Shown here piece by piece: positions 33,041 to 42,900 of a DNA stretch of 64,000 nucleotides. Below the pieces are notes generated by a model. That model was not told the DNA's origin and did no database searches. It saw only the letters and a program-made list of their open reading frames with translations. Origin of the DNA: an uncultured Fluviicola sp. (GTDB taxonomy: Bacteria > Bacteroidota > Bacteroidia > Flavobacteriales > Crocinitomicaceae); contig NZ_CAMLDC010000003.1 of the NCBI RefSeq assembly GCF_946478805.1, positions 62,001-126,000 on the forward strand. Direction: 5' to 3'. A program made the translations under genes and the position numbers. Positions within the stretch are counted from its first letter, which is position 1, and each line of letters opens with the position of its first letter.

Positions 33041-34306
33041 TTAGCTGATTTTGGTTAATGATTCTTTGGTGGGTTGAGAAAGCTTGTTTCTCAAAACATT
33101 CATATCGTCGCTGACTTTTTGTTCTACAACCTTAGCATAGATTTGAGTGGTGCGAATGTTTGTATGACCAAGCATACGACTAACGGTTTCAATAGGAACG
33201 CCATTGGCAAGTGTGACGGTAGTTGCAAAAGTGTGACGAGCAATGTGCGAGGTCAACTTTTTTTTGATTCCGCATAGATCCACGATTTCCTTTAGGTAAG
33301 AGTTGTAACGTTGATTGCTATTTACGGGTAGTAGCTTATTGTGCTTTCTGCAGTATTCATCTTCCTTGTACTTTTCAATTATCTCTAATGGAATTGGAAG
33401 CAATGGAACACTTTCTTTGGTTCCTGTTTTTTGGCGCAAGGTCGAAAGCCACATACCACCGTCTAAGCCGATCATCACAGCATCGTGTTCAAATTGATAC
33501 ACATCAGCATAAGCGAAGCCAGTATAACAGCAGAAAATGAAAACATCACGAACCTCTTCCAGGCGTGTTGAATGAAGTTCTTTAGTCATGATGAGGTTCA
33601 ATTCATCTTGATTTAGAATTTCCCTTTCTGGATTCGTGTAAGAACATTTGAATTGGTTGAACGGGTTGGATGGAATCCAATCCAAACCAACTGCCAGATT
33701 CATAATCTTTTTTAGATTTTTGATGTACTTATACGCTGTGTTTGATTGAATACGCTCAATGGTCAAAAGGTAGTGTTCAAATTCCGTAACGAACGACAAG
33801 CGTACTTCTGGAAGCGGTTTATCGTTTGTTTTGTAATGCTTCTTCATGAAGTTCTCAACCTTGTTTCGCGTGATTTTATAGCGCGAAAGGGTTTTGGCTA
33901 CGATTTGACCAGCTTTTACTTTCTCAAGCATTTTTAAATTGTGATAGTCGAAAGCTTCTAGAATGGTTTTGTACTTAGGAGCTTCATCTTTCTTTGGCTT
34001 GTTCAAGTATAGATCTCTAAGTTCTTTACTTGTGATAAATCCGAATTTGGTTGTTTCTATTACGAACAAATGAGAAATATCGCTTTTTACTTTGTCCAAA
34101 AAATCATTGATAATTCGTGCGTACTTGTAGGTGTTCTTTACACGACTGGACTTTAAATCCCACATTGATAACGGGATAGAATAAGGTGTAGTGAATTCTG
34201 CTCTTTTACCATCGACGTAAATGCGAATGTACAATGGTGTTAGTTCACCTTTGGTTCTTTGCTTATTTGGATAGAACAAAAAACTTAGCTTTAGATTGGT
34301 ATTCAT
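33041..34306 (-). CDS. Tyrosine recombinase (integrase) of the island
   Basis: 421 aa. An N-terminal Arm_DNA-bind_5-like start (SFLFYPNKQRTKGELTPLYI, RIYVDGKRAEFTT), a SAM-like domain, then the catalytic domain with CCYTGFAYADVYQF, H354-xx-R357 (SHIARHTFATTVT), H381 in LGHTNIRTTQIYAK and nucleophile Y390. As in IntDOT-type Bacteroidota enzymes, the first catalytic arginine is not in its usual place. It adjoins tRNA-Lys with attachment repeats at both ends of the island. Confidence 0.9.
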   Translation of the reverse strand: MNTNLKLSFLFYPNKQRTKGELTPLYIRIYVDGKRAEFTTPYSIPLSMWDLKSSRVKNTYKYARIINDFLDKVKSDISHLFVIETTKFGFITSKELRDLYLNKPKKDEAPKYKTILEAFDYHNLKMLEKVKAGQIVAKTLSRYKITRNKVENFMKKHYKTNDKPLPEVRLSFVTEFEHYLLTIERIQSNTAYKYIKNLKKIMNLAVGLDWIPSNPFNQFKCSYTNPEREILNQDELNLIMTKELHSTRLEEVRDVFIFCCYTGFAYADVYQFEHDAVMIGLDGGMWLSTLRQKTGTKESVPLLPIPLEIIEKYKEDEYCRKHNKLLPVNSNQRYNSYLKEIVDLCGIKKKLTSHIARHTFATTVTLANGVPIETVSRMLGHTNIRTTQIYAKVVEQKVSDDMNVLRNKLSQPTKESLTKIS

Positions 34307-34552
34307 ATTTGCTGTCTTAAAAATTACTTTTTAGCGATTTTCAAAACGCTAAAACAATGCAAATAAGAATCCGCTACAAGTCAATATATGATTGGTTTGT
34401 AGCAATTCTCAGCCAGCAAGATATAACATAAAATATGCTGGCTGAACAGCTAGCTGATTTTTTGATTTTGATTGAATTTATTTGTTTTTGAAGGGAACAG
34501 ATAAGAACTGTAAAACCGGGGCTTGCCCTGAAATTTGGTGGGTATTAACGAA

Positions 34553-34577
34553 GAAAGCCTCCTTAAAGGAGGCTTTC
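34553..34577 (-). terminator. Terminator after tRNA-Lys
   Basis: Perfect 10-bp GAAAGCCTCC/GGAGGCTTTC stem, loop TTAAA, on the minus strand followed by TTCG. It lies 3 bp after the tRNA 3' end and inside the island side of the attachment site. Confidence 0.8.
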
Positions 34578-34579
34578 TA

Positions 34580-34592
34580 GTGATCCCGCTGG
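34580..34592 (-). repeat. Candidate right attachment repeat in tRNA-Lys
   Basis: GTGATCCCGCTGG, identical to 7010-7022. Covers the 3' acceptor strand of the tRNA. Confidence 0.55.
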
Positions 34593-34653
34593 GATTCGAA
34601 CCCAGGACCCATACATTAAAAGTGTATTGCTCTACCAGCTGAGCTACGGAATC
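34581..34653 (-). tRNA. tRNA-Lys (TTT)
   Basis: 73 nt. Acceptor GATTCCG/CGGGATC, D-arm GCTC/GAGC, anticodon stem ATACA/TGTAT with loop CTTTTAA (anticodon TTT), T-arm CTGGG/CCCAG with loop TTCGAAT, discriminator A, no encoded CCA. It is intact; the island is inserted in its 3' end and rebuilds it. Confidence 0.95.
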
Positions 34654-35108
34654 TTCGTTTTTTTTCTTCGCTACACTCAATCGTGATTGCGGGTGCAAAG
34701 ATAGATATCTTTTGTATTTATGCAAGTGCTTTCCGTAAAAAAAACTCAAAAAAATGCACCAAGCCCGCTAACAAGCTGAATTTAAGCACTAAATTAAGAT
34801 CAATTTTCTTAACCTTCATTTAACGGATTCTTGGTTTTTACTAAATCAACCCACTTTTTTCATTTTGAAAATGCCTATTTCAAAACGACCACCATTCTAT
34901 TTTCCAAAACCGGTCTCACCTACCCGATAGATACGATGAACAGGAGGATTTAACATTTCTTCACCGAACGCGGTATGAATTTCGGAAAGGGTAATGCGTT
35001 GATATGCTAAAACGTTCCCGTGAGGAAATCATAATCCATATAGATCACTCAGCATGGAAAGCGAAACAACTGGCAACAACGATTAAAAACAAACCAAAAA
35101 CAAACGTC
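34654..35108. other. Intergenic region right of the island
   Basis: 455 bp between tRNA-Lys and the receiver-domain gene. It must hold the promoters of the tRNA and of the REC gene. I see no gene or strong hairpin. An in-frame extension of the REC gene to 35004 is possible but has atypical sequence. Confidence 0.4.
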
Positions 35109-35561
35109 ATGGAAAAGCACCCATTCTTCGGATTACGCATACAGGTATTAGATGATAATCCGTTTTATACGACCTTGTATAAACTACAACTGGAAAGAGA
35201 ATTGCTAAGCGCATATTCCATGCACCAAAATCATTTCAAGATCAGCACATACACGGATTCCAAAGAGTTCTTATCCGATCTGCCCGGAATTCATTCCATT
35301 GTATTCCTCGATTACAATCTTGGTGCGAATCTTACCGGGTTGGATATTATGGACACCATCAAGAAGAAAACTTCTTTGGCAAAAGTCTATATCGTAACGG
35401 ATGAAAACAACTCGTACATCCTTCGTTCATGTCTGGATGCAGGTGCCGACGGGATCATTTTCAAGAATAATGAGTTGATGGAACTTTCACTAATGGTGAT
35501 CCAACAGACTTTGAACAGCGATGATTTTCCTTATCAATTGAACATTCCCCGGGTCAATTAA
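35109..35561 (+). CDS. Single-domain response regulator (receiver)
   Basis: 150 aa from ATG 35109 (MEKHPFFGLRIQVLDDN). Acidic pair D15/D16, phospho-acceptor D68 in SIVFLDYNLG, the switch threonine in YIVTDENN and the lysine in DGIIFKNN are all present. No output domain follows, so it acts by protein interaction, or transfers phosphate. A longer frame begins at 35004 but the extra 35 residues look non-conserved. No kinase lies nearby. Confidence 0.8.
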   Translation: MEKHPFFGLRIQVLDDNPFYTTLYKLQLERELLSAYSMHQNHFKISTYTDSKEFLSDLPGIHSIVFLDYNLGANLTGLDIMDTIKKKTSLAKVYIVTDENNSYILRSCLDAGADGIIFKNNELMELSLMVIQQTLNSDDFPYQLNIPRVN

Positions 35562-35635
35562 TGGGGATAATCACCCCTTGAGTAAACAACTCCGACCATT
35601 CAGGTTTTTGTTAAAATTTATGGCTTCAAAAGGGA

Positions 35636-35643
35636 TAGATTTG
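35636..35643 (+). promoter_or_regulatory. Promoter -7 element for the 35665 gene
   Basis: TAGATTTG matches TAnnTTTG, 21 bases before the ATG. The -33 element is not clear. Confidence 0.5.
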
Positions 35644-35664
35644 GTTAAACTCTAATCTCAGTTT

Positions 35665-36171
35665 ATGAAAACGATCATCCCCTTCAGCCTATTTATGTGG
35701 TTTATCCTGCTGGCAAACCATGGTTTTTGTGAAACCGACTCCTTGTTGATTCAAAATAATATTCCCAATTGGGTAAAACCGGTTTTGGAGAAATCGGAAA
35801 TTGCGCAAAAACATCAGATCCTCACGGATTTCAATCCCTTCTATTTTGAAGCAGATTTCACGGGTGACGGCCAGGTGGATATTGCGTTCTTTGTAGAGAA
35901 TAAGATTGACAAGACCAAGGGTGTGATGATTATCAATAATGTAAAGAACCTGGTGTATGTCATTGGTTGTGGAACTGCCACAGAAATGGGAACTTCTCTT
36001 TCCTGGACAAAACGCTGGTTCATTTACCGAAGTAAATACATCATGAACGATGGGAACAAGAAAAAGATCACTTTAAAACTTCCGGCAATCCAATTGATCC
36101 GAAGCGACACCAACAGTTTGGTTATTTATTGGACAGGTAAGAAATACAAAACCTTCTTGCAACAGTCCTGA
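35665..36171 (+). CDS. Secreted hypothetical protein
   Basis: 168 aa with a signal peptide (MKTIIPFSLFMWFILLANHG, cleavage after FCE). The mature part (YFEADFTGDGQVDIAFFVEN) contains a DxDxD-like FTGDGQVDIAF loop and reads as a compact beta protein. No family recognised. Probably periplasmic. Confidence 0.6.
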   Translation: MKTIIPFSLFMWFILLANHGFCETDSLLIQNNIPNWVKPVLEKSEIAQKHQILTDFNPFYFEADFTGDGQVDIAFFVENKIDKTKGVMIINNVKNLVYVIGCGTATEMGTSLSWTKRWFIYRSKYIMNDGNKKKITLKLPAIQLIRSDTNSLVIYWTGKKYKTFLQQS

Positions 36172-36250
36172 CGGACAATTGAAGAGCTCACAGAAGTTTA
36201 AAAGGGTTAAAAAATTGAACATTTTGAACCATTTTATCATTTGAACCTGT

Positions 36251-36727
36251 TTAAAACAGGTCTTTCAAATGAGGCCCCATTTCAACTTCAATATCTTTGC
36301 GCAGTTCCATTAATCGTTTGGCGTACTGCTGCAATTGCATTTCACGTTCCGTATTCGGAATCCATTGATTGGTTGGTTTGGGGTTTCCTTGCTCATCAAC
36401 CGAAACAAAGACAATCACACAGTGGGTTGTCTTTTCGTACTTGTGTTCACTCATCTTGCGGGAGAAAACATCCACACCAATGTGGATACTTGACTTTCCG
36501 GTATAAATCACCCGCGCCTGGATTTTCACCAGGCTACCGATATGAATAGGTTTGAAGAAACGAATTCCACCAACGTAAACCGTTACGCAGTAACCCTCAG
36601 ACCAAGTGGAAGCACAAGCATAAGCAGCCTGGTCGATCCATTTCATCACGGCCCCCCCGTGCACTTTTCCTCCAAAGTTCACATCCGTGGGTTCACTGAC
36701 AAACTGGAAAGTAATTTTATCTTGCAT
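36251..36727 (-). CDS. Acyl-CoA thioesterase, hotdog fold (YciA/BFIT-like)
   Basis: 158 aa from ATG 36727; an in-frame start at 36769 is less likely. The segment DVNFGGKVHGGAVMKWIDQA carries the conserved asparagine and HGGxxMxxxD of type YciA acyl-CoA hydrolases, followed by TVYVGGIRFFKPIHIGSLV and VDVFSRKMSEHKYEKTTHCV. It hydrolyses acyl-CoA thioesters in the cytosol. Monocistronic, divergent from the adhesin gene. Confidence 0.85.
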   Translation of the reverse strand: MQDKITFQFVSEPTDVNFGGKVHGGAVMKWIDQAAYACASTWSEGYCVTVYVGGIRFFKPIHIGSLVKIQARVIYTGKSSIHIGVDVFSRKMSEHKYEKTTHCVIVFVSVDEQGNPKPTNQWIPNTEREMQLQQYAKRLMELRKDIEVEMGPHLKDLF

Positions 36728-36748
36728 AGAACGAAAATAGCAAATAGT

Positions 36749-36779
36749 TTGTTTTAATTGAATTATCAATTAATTTTGT
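36749..36779 (+). promoter_or_regulatory. Promoter of the adhesin gene
   Basis: TTTG at 36749-36752, exactly 19 bases, then TAATTTTG at 36772-36779. Both elements match the Bacteroidota consensus. This implies a 5' leader of about 185 nt before the ATG at 36970. Confidence 0.65.
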
Positions 36780-36969
36780 GATAATTTAAACAAAAATACA
36801 ACCTTTTGATTTTTTTTTCGTTCAATCCATACTGAAAACTAATACCTCGGAGATAATTCGATTTAGCATTTTTTTGTATAAACGCGAACGAGCGCAAACT
36901 TTTGTTAAAAAAAGAACTATCTTCGGCTTGTAGAACTAATACACTTCCTGTTACCTTGACTAAACGTAT

Positions 36970-39900
36970 ATGAAAAAACTACTTTATTTCCTATCATTCT
37001 CCATGATAGTTTCCTCGGCGTGGTCTCAAACTCCAAGTGGCTGTTTCACTTCCGGAAACGATGTATCGTTTAATAAAACTTCATCTAACTCAAGAGGAAT
37101 TACCAAAGGAGACTTTGATAATGATGGAGTATTAGATGTTGTTTTAGCTCACCAAGCCGGACCAATAACTCACTCATTCTTAAAAGGTTTAGGTAATGGG
37201 AAATTTGGAACTCCGATAAGTGGAAATACAGGAGGAACGCAAACCACTCATGTAACAAGTTCTGATTTTAATAATGATGGAAATCTGGACATTGCAATGG
37301 CGAGCAACTCATCTAATAATCTATTCGTTCTTTTGGGTAATGGAGATGGAACTTTCGCAACTGCTACCAGCTACACAATCACTGCACCAAAATACTTAGC
37401 AATTGGTGATATCAATGAAGATGGTGCAATGGATATTGTTGTTTCATCTGGAACTGCAAACACCTCACTTTTAGGAAGTGTAGGATCACCAGGAACATTT
37501 AGCTCAGGGACCGCTTTTAATGTTGCAGGTATGGTTGGTGATTTAAGACTTGGTGATATGAATGGTGACAATCATTTAGACGTTGTAACAACTACTACAA
37601 CTGGAATTGGCATCTCTCTAAATACACCTGGCACATTAGGAACATTTGCAAGTGCAGTGATATATTCAGCAGGATCAGCTCCATTTTCTTTGACTCTTTG
37701 TGATGTAGATAATAATGGAGTTCTTGATGTAGTCAATACAAATAAAACCTCCAATACAATTTCTGTTAAGAAAAATAATGGAGCTGGTGTTCTTGCTGCT
37801 GCCGCAAATTATGCTACTGGAAACGGTCCCGAGGGAATTGAAAGTGCAGATATAAATGGTGATGGTAACAAAGACATTGTAGTCGTTAATAATACTGGTT
37901 GTTCCATGTCCATATTTTACGGAAGCGCAACAGGTACGATGGCTTTAAATCAAACAACACAATGCCCGGGATCTCCTAGACTTTTGGTTATCGGTAGTTT
38001 CAATCCGGATTCTCATCCAGATATAGTAACAGCACAAATAAGTGGAGCATTTGTAAATTCTTATCTAGGTAATGCTTCTTTTAATTATGTTTTACCGGAT
38101 ATATATTCAACAGGTACAACTCCAAAGAGTATTTCTTCGAATGATTTTAATGGGGATGGCAAAAAGGACTTAGTGGTTGCGAATTCAGCAGATAACAATT
38201 TTCAGCTTTTTTTGGGTAATGGTACTGGAGGTTTTTCTTCAGCTGGAACCTTTACCACAGGAACTACACCTTCTTCAATCATTTCAGGAGATATCGATAA
38301 CGATGGCGACATAGATGTTGTCACTGCAAATTTTGGTTCAAATAATGTTTCAGTTTTCTACGGAAATGGATCCGGTGGATTTTCTGCAGCAACGAATATC
38401 AGTGTGCAAAATGGACCTGTTCAAGTGCGAATGGGTAATCTTAATACAGATGCTTTTAAGGATTTAGTAATTGCAAATCAAACAACTGGATCAATTTCTG
38501 TTCTTTTATCTAGTGGTGCAACAAGTTATAGTTCAGCCGTAAATTATACTACAAATGCTACTGCAGCTGCGATTGCTATTTTTGATAGAGACGCTGATGG
38601 AGATCAGGATGTTTTAGTAGGTCATAATTCTGCTACAGCGTCTTCTATTCTTAAATTCACCAATGATGGTGTTGGTGGTTTGACTAATTCAGGAGGTGTT
38701 GGAACTGCAACATTCACTCTTGTTACTGCAATGGAAACAACAGATTTAGATGGTGATGCAGATATCGACGTTGTTTTAGCTGCCGGTAGTGGAATATCCA
38801 AAATTTACAATATTAACGCCACAGGTGCATTTGGTACTTTAGGAAATACTATTTCCTCTGGGAGCTCTCCAGCAAAAGGTTTGACGCTTCTAGACATAAA
38901 CAGCGATGGAAGAAAGGATGTTGCTGCGGTATACGCTCCGACTGCACAATCAGGGCAATTAGTCATTTCAACGGGAAGTTCAACCGGTTCAAATGCGCTT
39001 TATACACTTACGAATGGTTCGAGATCATTTGCCGCAGAGGTAGGATCAGCAGACATTGCCTCTGGAGATTTCGATGGTGATGGGCGAATTGATCTTGCTG
39101 TTGTCAATGAAACAAGCAACTCTATCAACATTCACTTTAACACTACCCCAAAAATCACTGCCGGTGGTCCATTGACTTTCTGTAATGGAAATTCAGTAAC
39201 ACTTACTTCTACTTCCGCTTTGTGGTACGATTGGTCTCCCAATTCAGAAACAACGCAATCAATCAGTGCAACAACTTCCGGAACTTATTATACAACCACT
39301 TCGTCTTCCTGGAGTGATTGGTGTTCCAGTAGTTCAAACTCGATTGTAGTTACCGTAAGTGCCGGACCTTCTGCTCCAACAATCAGTAATAGTGGTGGTA
39401 CGACTATTTGTCAGGGAAACACCGTTACTTTAACCTCATCCCAGGCAACAGGAAACCAATGGTATAAAGATGGAGTGCTTATTTCCGGTGCAACGAACCA
39501 AACGTATGTTGCTTCGACTTCCGGTTCATATACTGTTACCTATACAAATGCAGGTTGCACATCCCCGCAATCCACGGCTATCGTTCTTACCGTAAGTCAG
39601 ACTCCGGTGATTGTAGCAACAGGACCAACTACTTTCTGTACAGGAGGTTCGGTTATCCTGCATTCCAATATCGGAACAAATCTCACTTGGTCACCAGGTG
39701 GTGCAACTACACAAGATATCACAGTTACCACTTCAGGAACTTATACCGCAACAAATACTGTTGGCGGTTGTCCTGCCTTGGTGTCCAACTCAATTACGGT
39801 AACCATTTCAGGATCGTTGTCAACACCGACTATTTCACCAGCTGGGCCAATCACTTTATGTCCTAGTGGAACTGTAACTTTAACTTCTTCTTCTGCAACC

Positions 39901-42900
39901 AATAACATTTGGTCAACGGGAGCTACAACACAATCGATTGTTGTAAGTTCAGCAGGATCTTACTTCGTCCATTTGGATAACGGGTCGTGTTCGTCAGCAA
40001 ATTCAACAGCTGTTTCCGTATCAATGGCTTCAACTCCTGCCACTCCAACGATTACAGCCGGTGGACCAACAACATTCTGTTCAGGTGGATCCGTTACCTT
40101 GACAGCAAGTGCAGGAACAACTTATTTATGGTCAACGGGAGCTACAACTGCTTCAATTAGTGTAACAACTTCCGGATCCTATACCGTACAAGTTACCAAT
40201 GCTGCAGGATGTTTGAGTGCAGCCAGCACACCAACTGTCGTAACAGTAAATGCACTTCCTTCCACTCCAACAATAACAGCCGGTGGACCAACTACATTCT
40301 GTGCCGGTGGATCTGTAACTTTAACTGCAAGTGCTGGAACAACCTATTTATGGTCACCAGGTGGAGCGACGACTTCATCTATTTCCGCTACAACATCGGG
40401 TTCTTACACCGTACAGGTAACGAATCCCGCAGGTTGTCTTAGTGCCGCAAGTACGCCTACAGTTGTAACTGTAAATGCACTTCCTGCAACACCGACGATC
40501 ACTGCCGGTGGACCAACTACATTCTGTGCAGGTGGATCTGTAACTTTAACTGCCAGTGCCGGAACAACCTATTTATGGTCACCGGGTGGAGCGACGACTT
40601 CATCCATTTCCGCTACAACATCGGGATCTTACACCGTACAAGTAACAAATCCTGCCGGATGTCTGAGTGCTGCAAGTACACCTACTGTTGTAACTGTAAA
40701 TGCACTTCCTTCCACTCCAACCATTACGGCAGGTGGACCAACTACATTCTGTTCAGGTGGTTCGGTAACTTTAACTGCCAGTGCCGGAACAACTTATTTG
40801 TGGTCACCGGGTGGAGCGACGACTGCATCCATTTCAGCTACAACATCGGGTTCTTACACCGTTCAGGTAACAAATCCCGCAGGTTGTCTTAGTGCTGCAA
40901 GTACACCTACTGTTGTAACAGTGAATGCACTTCCTTCTACTCCAACAATAACAGCCGGTGGGCCAACTACATTCTGTTCAGGTGGTTCGGTAACTTTAAC
41001 TGCGAGTGCAGGAACAACTTATTTGTGGTCACCGGGTGGAGCAACAACTTCATCCATTTCCGCTACAACATCGGGTTCTTATACCGTTCAGGTAACAAAT
41101 CCTGCCGGATGTCTTAGTGCTGCAAGTACACCAACTGTCGTAACAGTAAATGCACTTCCCTCCACTCCAACAATAACAGCTGGCGGGCCAACTACATTCT
41201 GTGCAGGTGGTTCGGTAACCTTAACTGCCAGTGCAGGAACAACTTATTTATGGTCACCGGGGGGAGCGACAACTTCATCCATTTCCGCTACAACTTCAGG
41301 ATCTTATACTGTTCAGGTAACGAATCCTGCAGGTTGTCTTAGTACCGCAAGTACACCAACTGTCGTAACAGTAAATGCACTTCCCTCCACTCCAACAATA
41401 ACAGCTGGCGGGCCAACTACATTCTGTTCAGGTGGTTCGGTAACTTTAACTTCCAGTGCAGGAACAACTTATTTATGGTCACCGGGTGGAGCAACAACTT
41501 CATCCATTTCCGCAACAACTTCAGGATCTTATACTGTCCAGGTTACAAACCCTGCGGGATGTTTGAGTGCAGCCAGTGCCCCAACACCTGTTACAGTAAC
41601 TACAACTCCTGCAACACCGACAATCACTCCAAGCGGATCAACTTCGATTTGTGCTGGAGGTTCAGTAACCTTAACAGCAAGTGCCGGAACAACTTATCTA
41701 TGGTCAACCGGTGCTACAACAGCTTCGATCAACGTAACAGCTGCCGGTTCATATACCGTTCAGGTAACGAACGCAGGGGGCTGTTTAAGTGCTTCAAGTA
41801 CTCCAACAACGGTAACAGTAAATGCCTTACCTGCTGCACCAACGATTACTGCTGGCGGACCAACAACATTCTGTGCAGATGGTTCGGTAACCTTAACTGC
41901 CAGTGCCGGAACAACTTATTTATGGTCGACCGGAGCTACGACGGCTTCAATCAGTGCTGTAACTTCAGGGTCTTACACCGTACAAGTAACAAATCCTGCC
42001 GGATGTTTAAGCCCAGCCAGCTCACCTACAGTTGTAACTGTAAATGCAGCTCCTGCAACACCGACAATCACTGCAGGTGGACCAACTACGTTCTGTGCAG
42101 GTGGTTCAGTTACATTGACAGCAAGTGCAGGAACAACTTATTTATGGTCGACAGGAGCTACAACTGCTTCTATCAGCGCTACAACTTCAGGATCTTATAC
42201 TGTTCAGGTAACAAATCCTGCAGGATGTCTGAGTACAGCAAGTGCTCCAACGACTGTTACAGTAAATACAACTCCTGCCGCTCCGACAATTACAGCCGGC
42301 GGACCAACAACATTCTGTGCAGGTGGTTCGGTAACACTTACTTCAAGTGCCGGAACTTCTTACTTATGGTCAACCGGAGCTACAACTGCTTCTATCAGCG
42401 TAACAGCTGCCGGTTCTTATACAGTCCAAGTAACAACAGGTGGATGCACAAGTCCTGTCAGTTCACCAACAACAATAATAGTTAATGCTCTTCCGGCAAC
42501 ACCGACAATTACGGCAGGTGGATCAACGACGTTCTGTGCCGGTGGCTCAGTAACATTGACAGCAAGTGCCGGAACAACTTATTTATGGTCAACGGGAGCT
42601 ACAACTCCATCCATTTCTGCCACAACTTCAGGATCTTATACTGTTCAGGTAACAAATCCTGCAGGGTGTCTGAGTGCGGCGAGCACTCCTACTTCAGTTA
42701 CAGTGAATGCTTTACCTGCAACACCAACAATAACTCCAAGTGGATCAACTTCGATTTGTGCAGGTGGTTCGGTAACCTTAACAGCAAGTGCAGGAACAAC
42801 TTATTTATGGTCGACTGGGGAAACAACTGCTTCAATCATCGTAACGGCTGCCGGTTCTTATACCGTTCAGGTAACAAATGCTACCGGATGTTTAAGTCCA

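Larger units (their letters stand above)
7010..34592. mobile_element. Genomic island integrated at tRNA-Lys(TTT)
   Basis: About 27.6 kb between 13-bp direct repeats. The tyrosine integrase (33041-34306) lies beside the intact tRNA. Backbone genes are the SymE-like gene, RteC-like protein, excisionase-type helix-turn-helix protein, amidase and DnaC-like ATPase. Cargo is dominated by likely defence genes. No relaxase, coupling protein or conjugation apparatus is visible, so it is an integrative island, possibly mobilised in trans or as a phage satellite (inference). The attachment core is short, so exact ends are uncertain. Confidence 0.65.

Noticed and set aside
7010..34592. Integrative and conjugative element
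   Set aside because: No relaxase, coupling protein or Tra/type IV secretion genes can be found in the interval.
34450..34749. 99-aa open frame across tRNA-Lys
   Set aside because: It contains the familiar VAQLVEQ-type translation of a tRNA and crosses a terminator.
40046..41600. CRISPR-like regular repeats
   Set aside because: The 225-bp units are in frame, encode 75-aa Ig-like repeats and have no unique spacers.
41475..42485. 336-aa alternative-frame protein inside the adhesin
   Set aside because: It is a frame shadow kept open by the repeat; its translation repeats in the same period.
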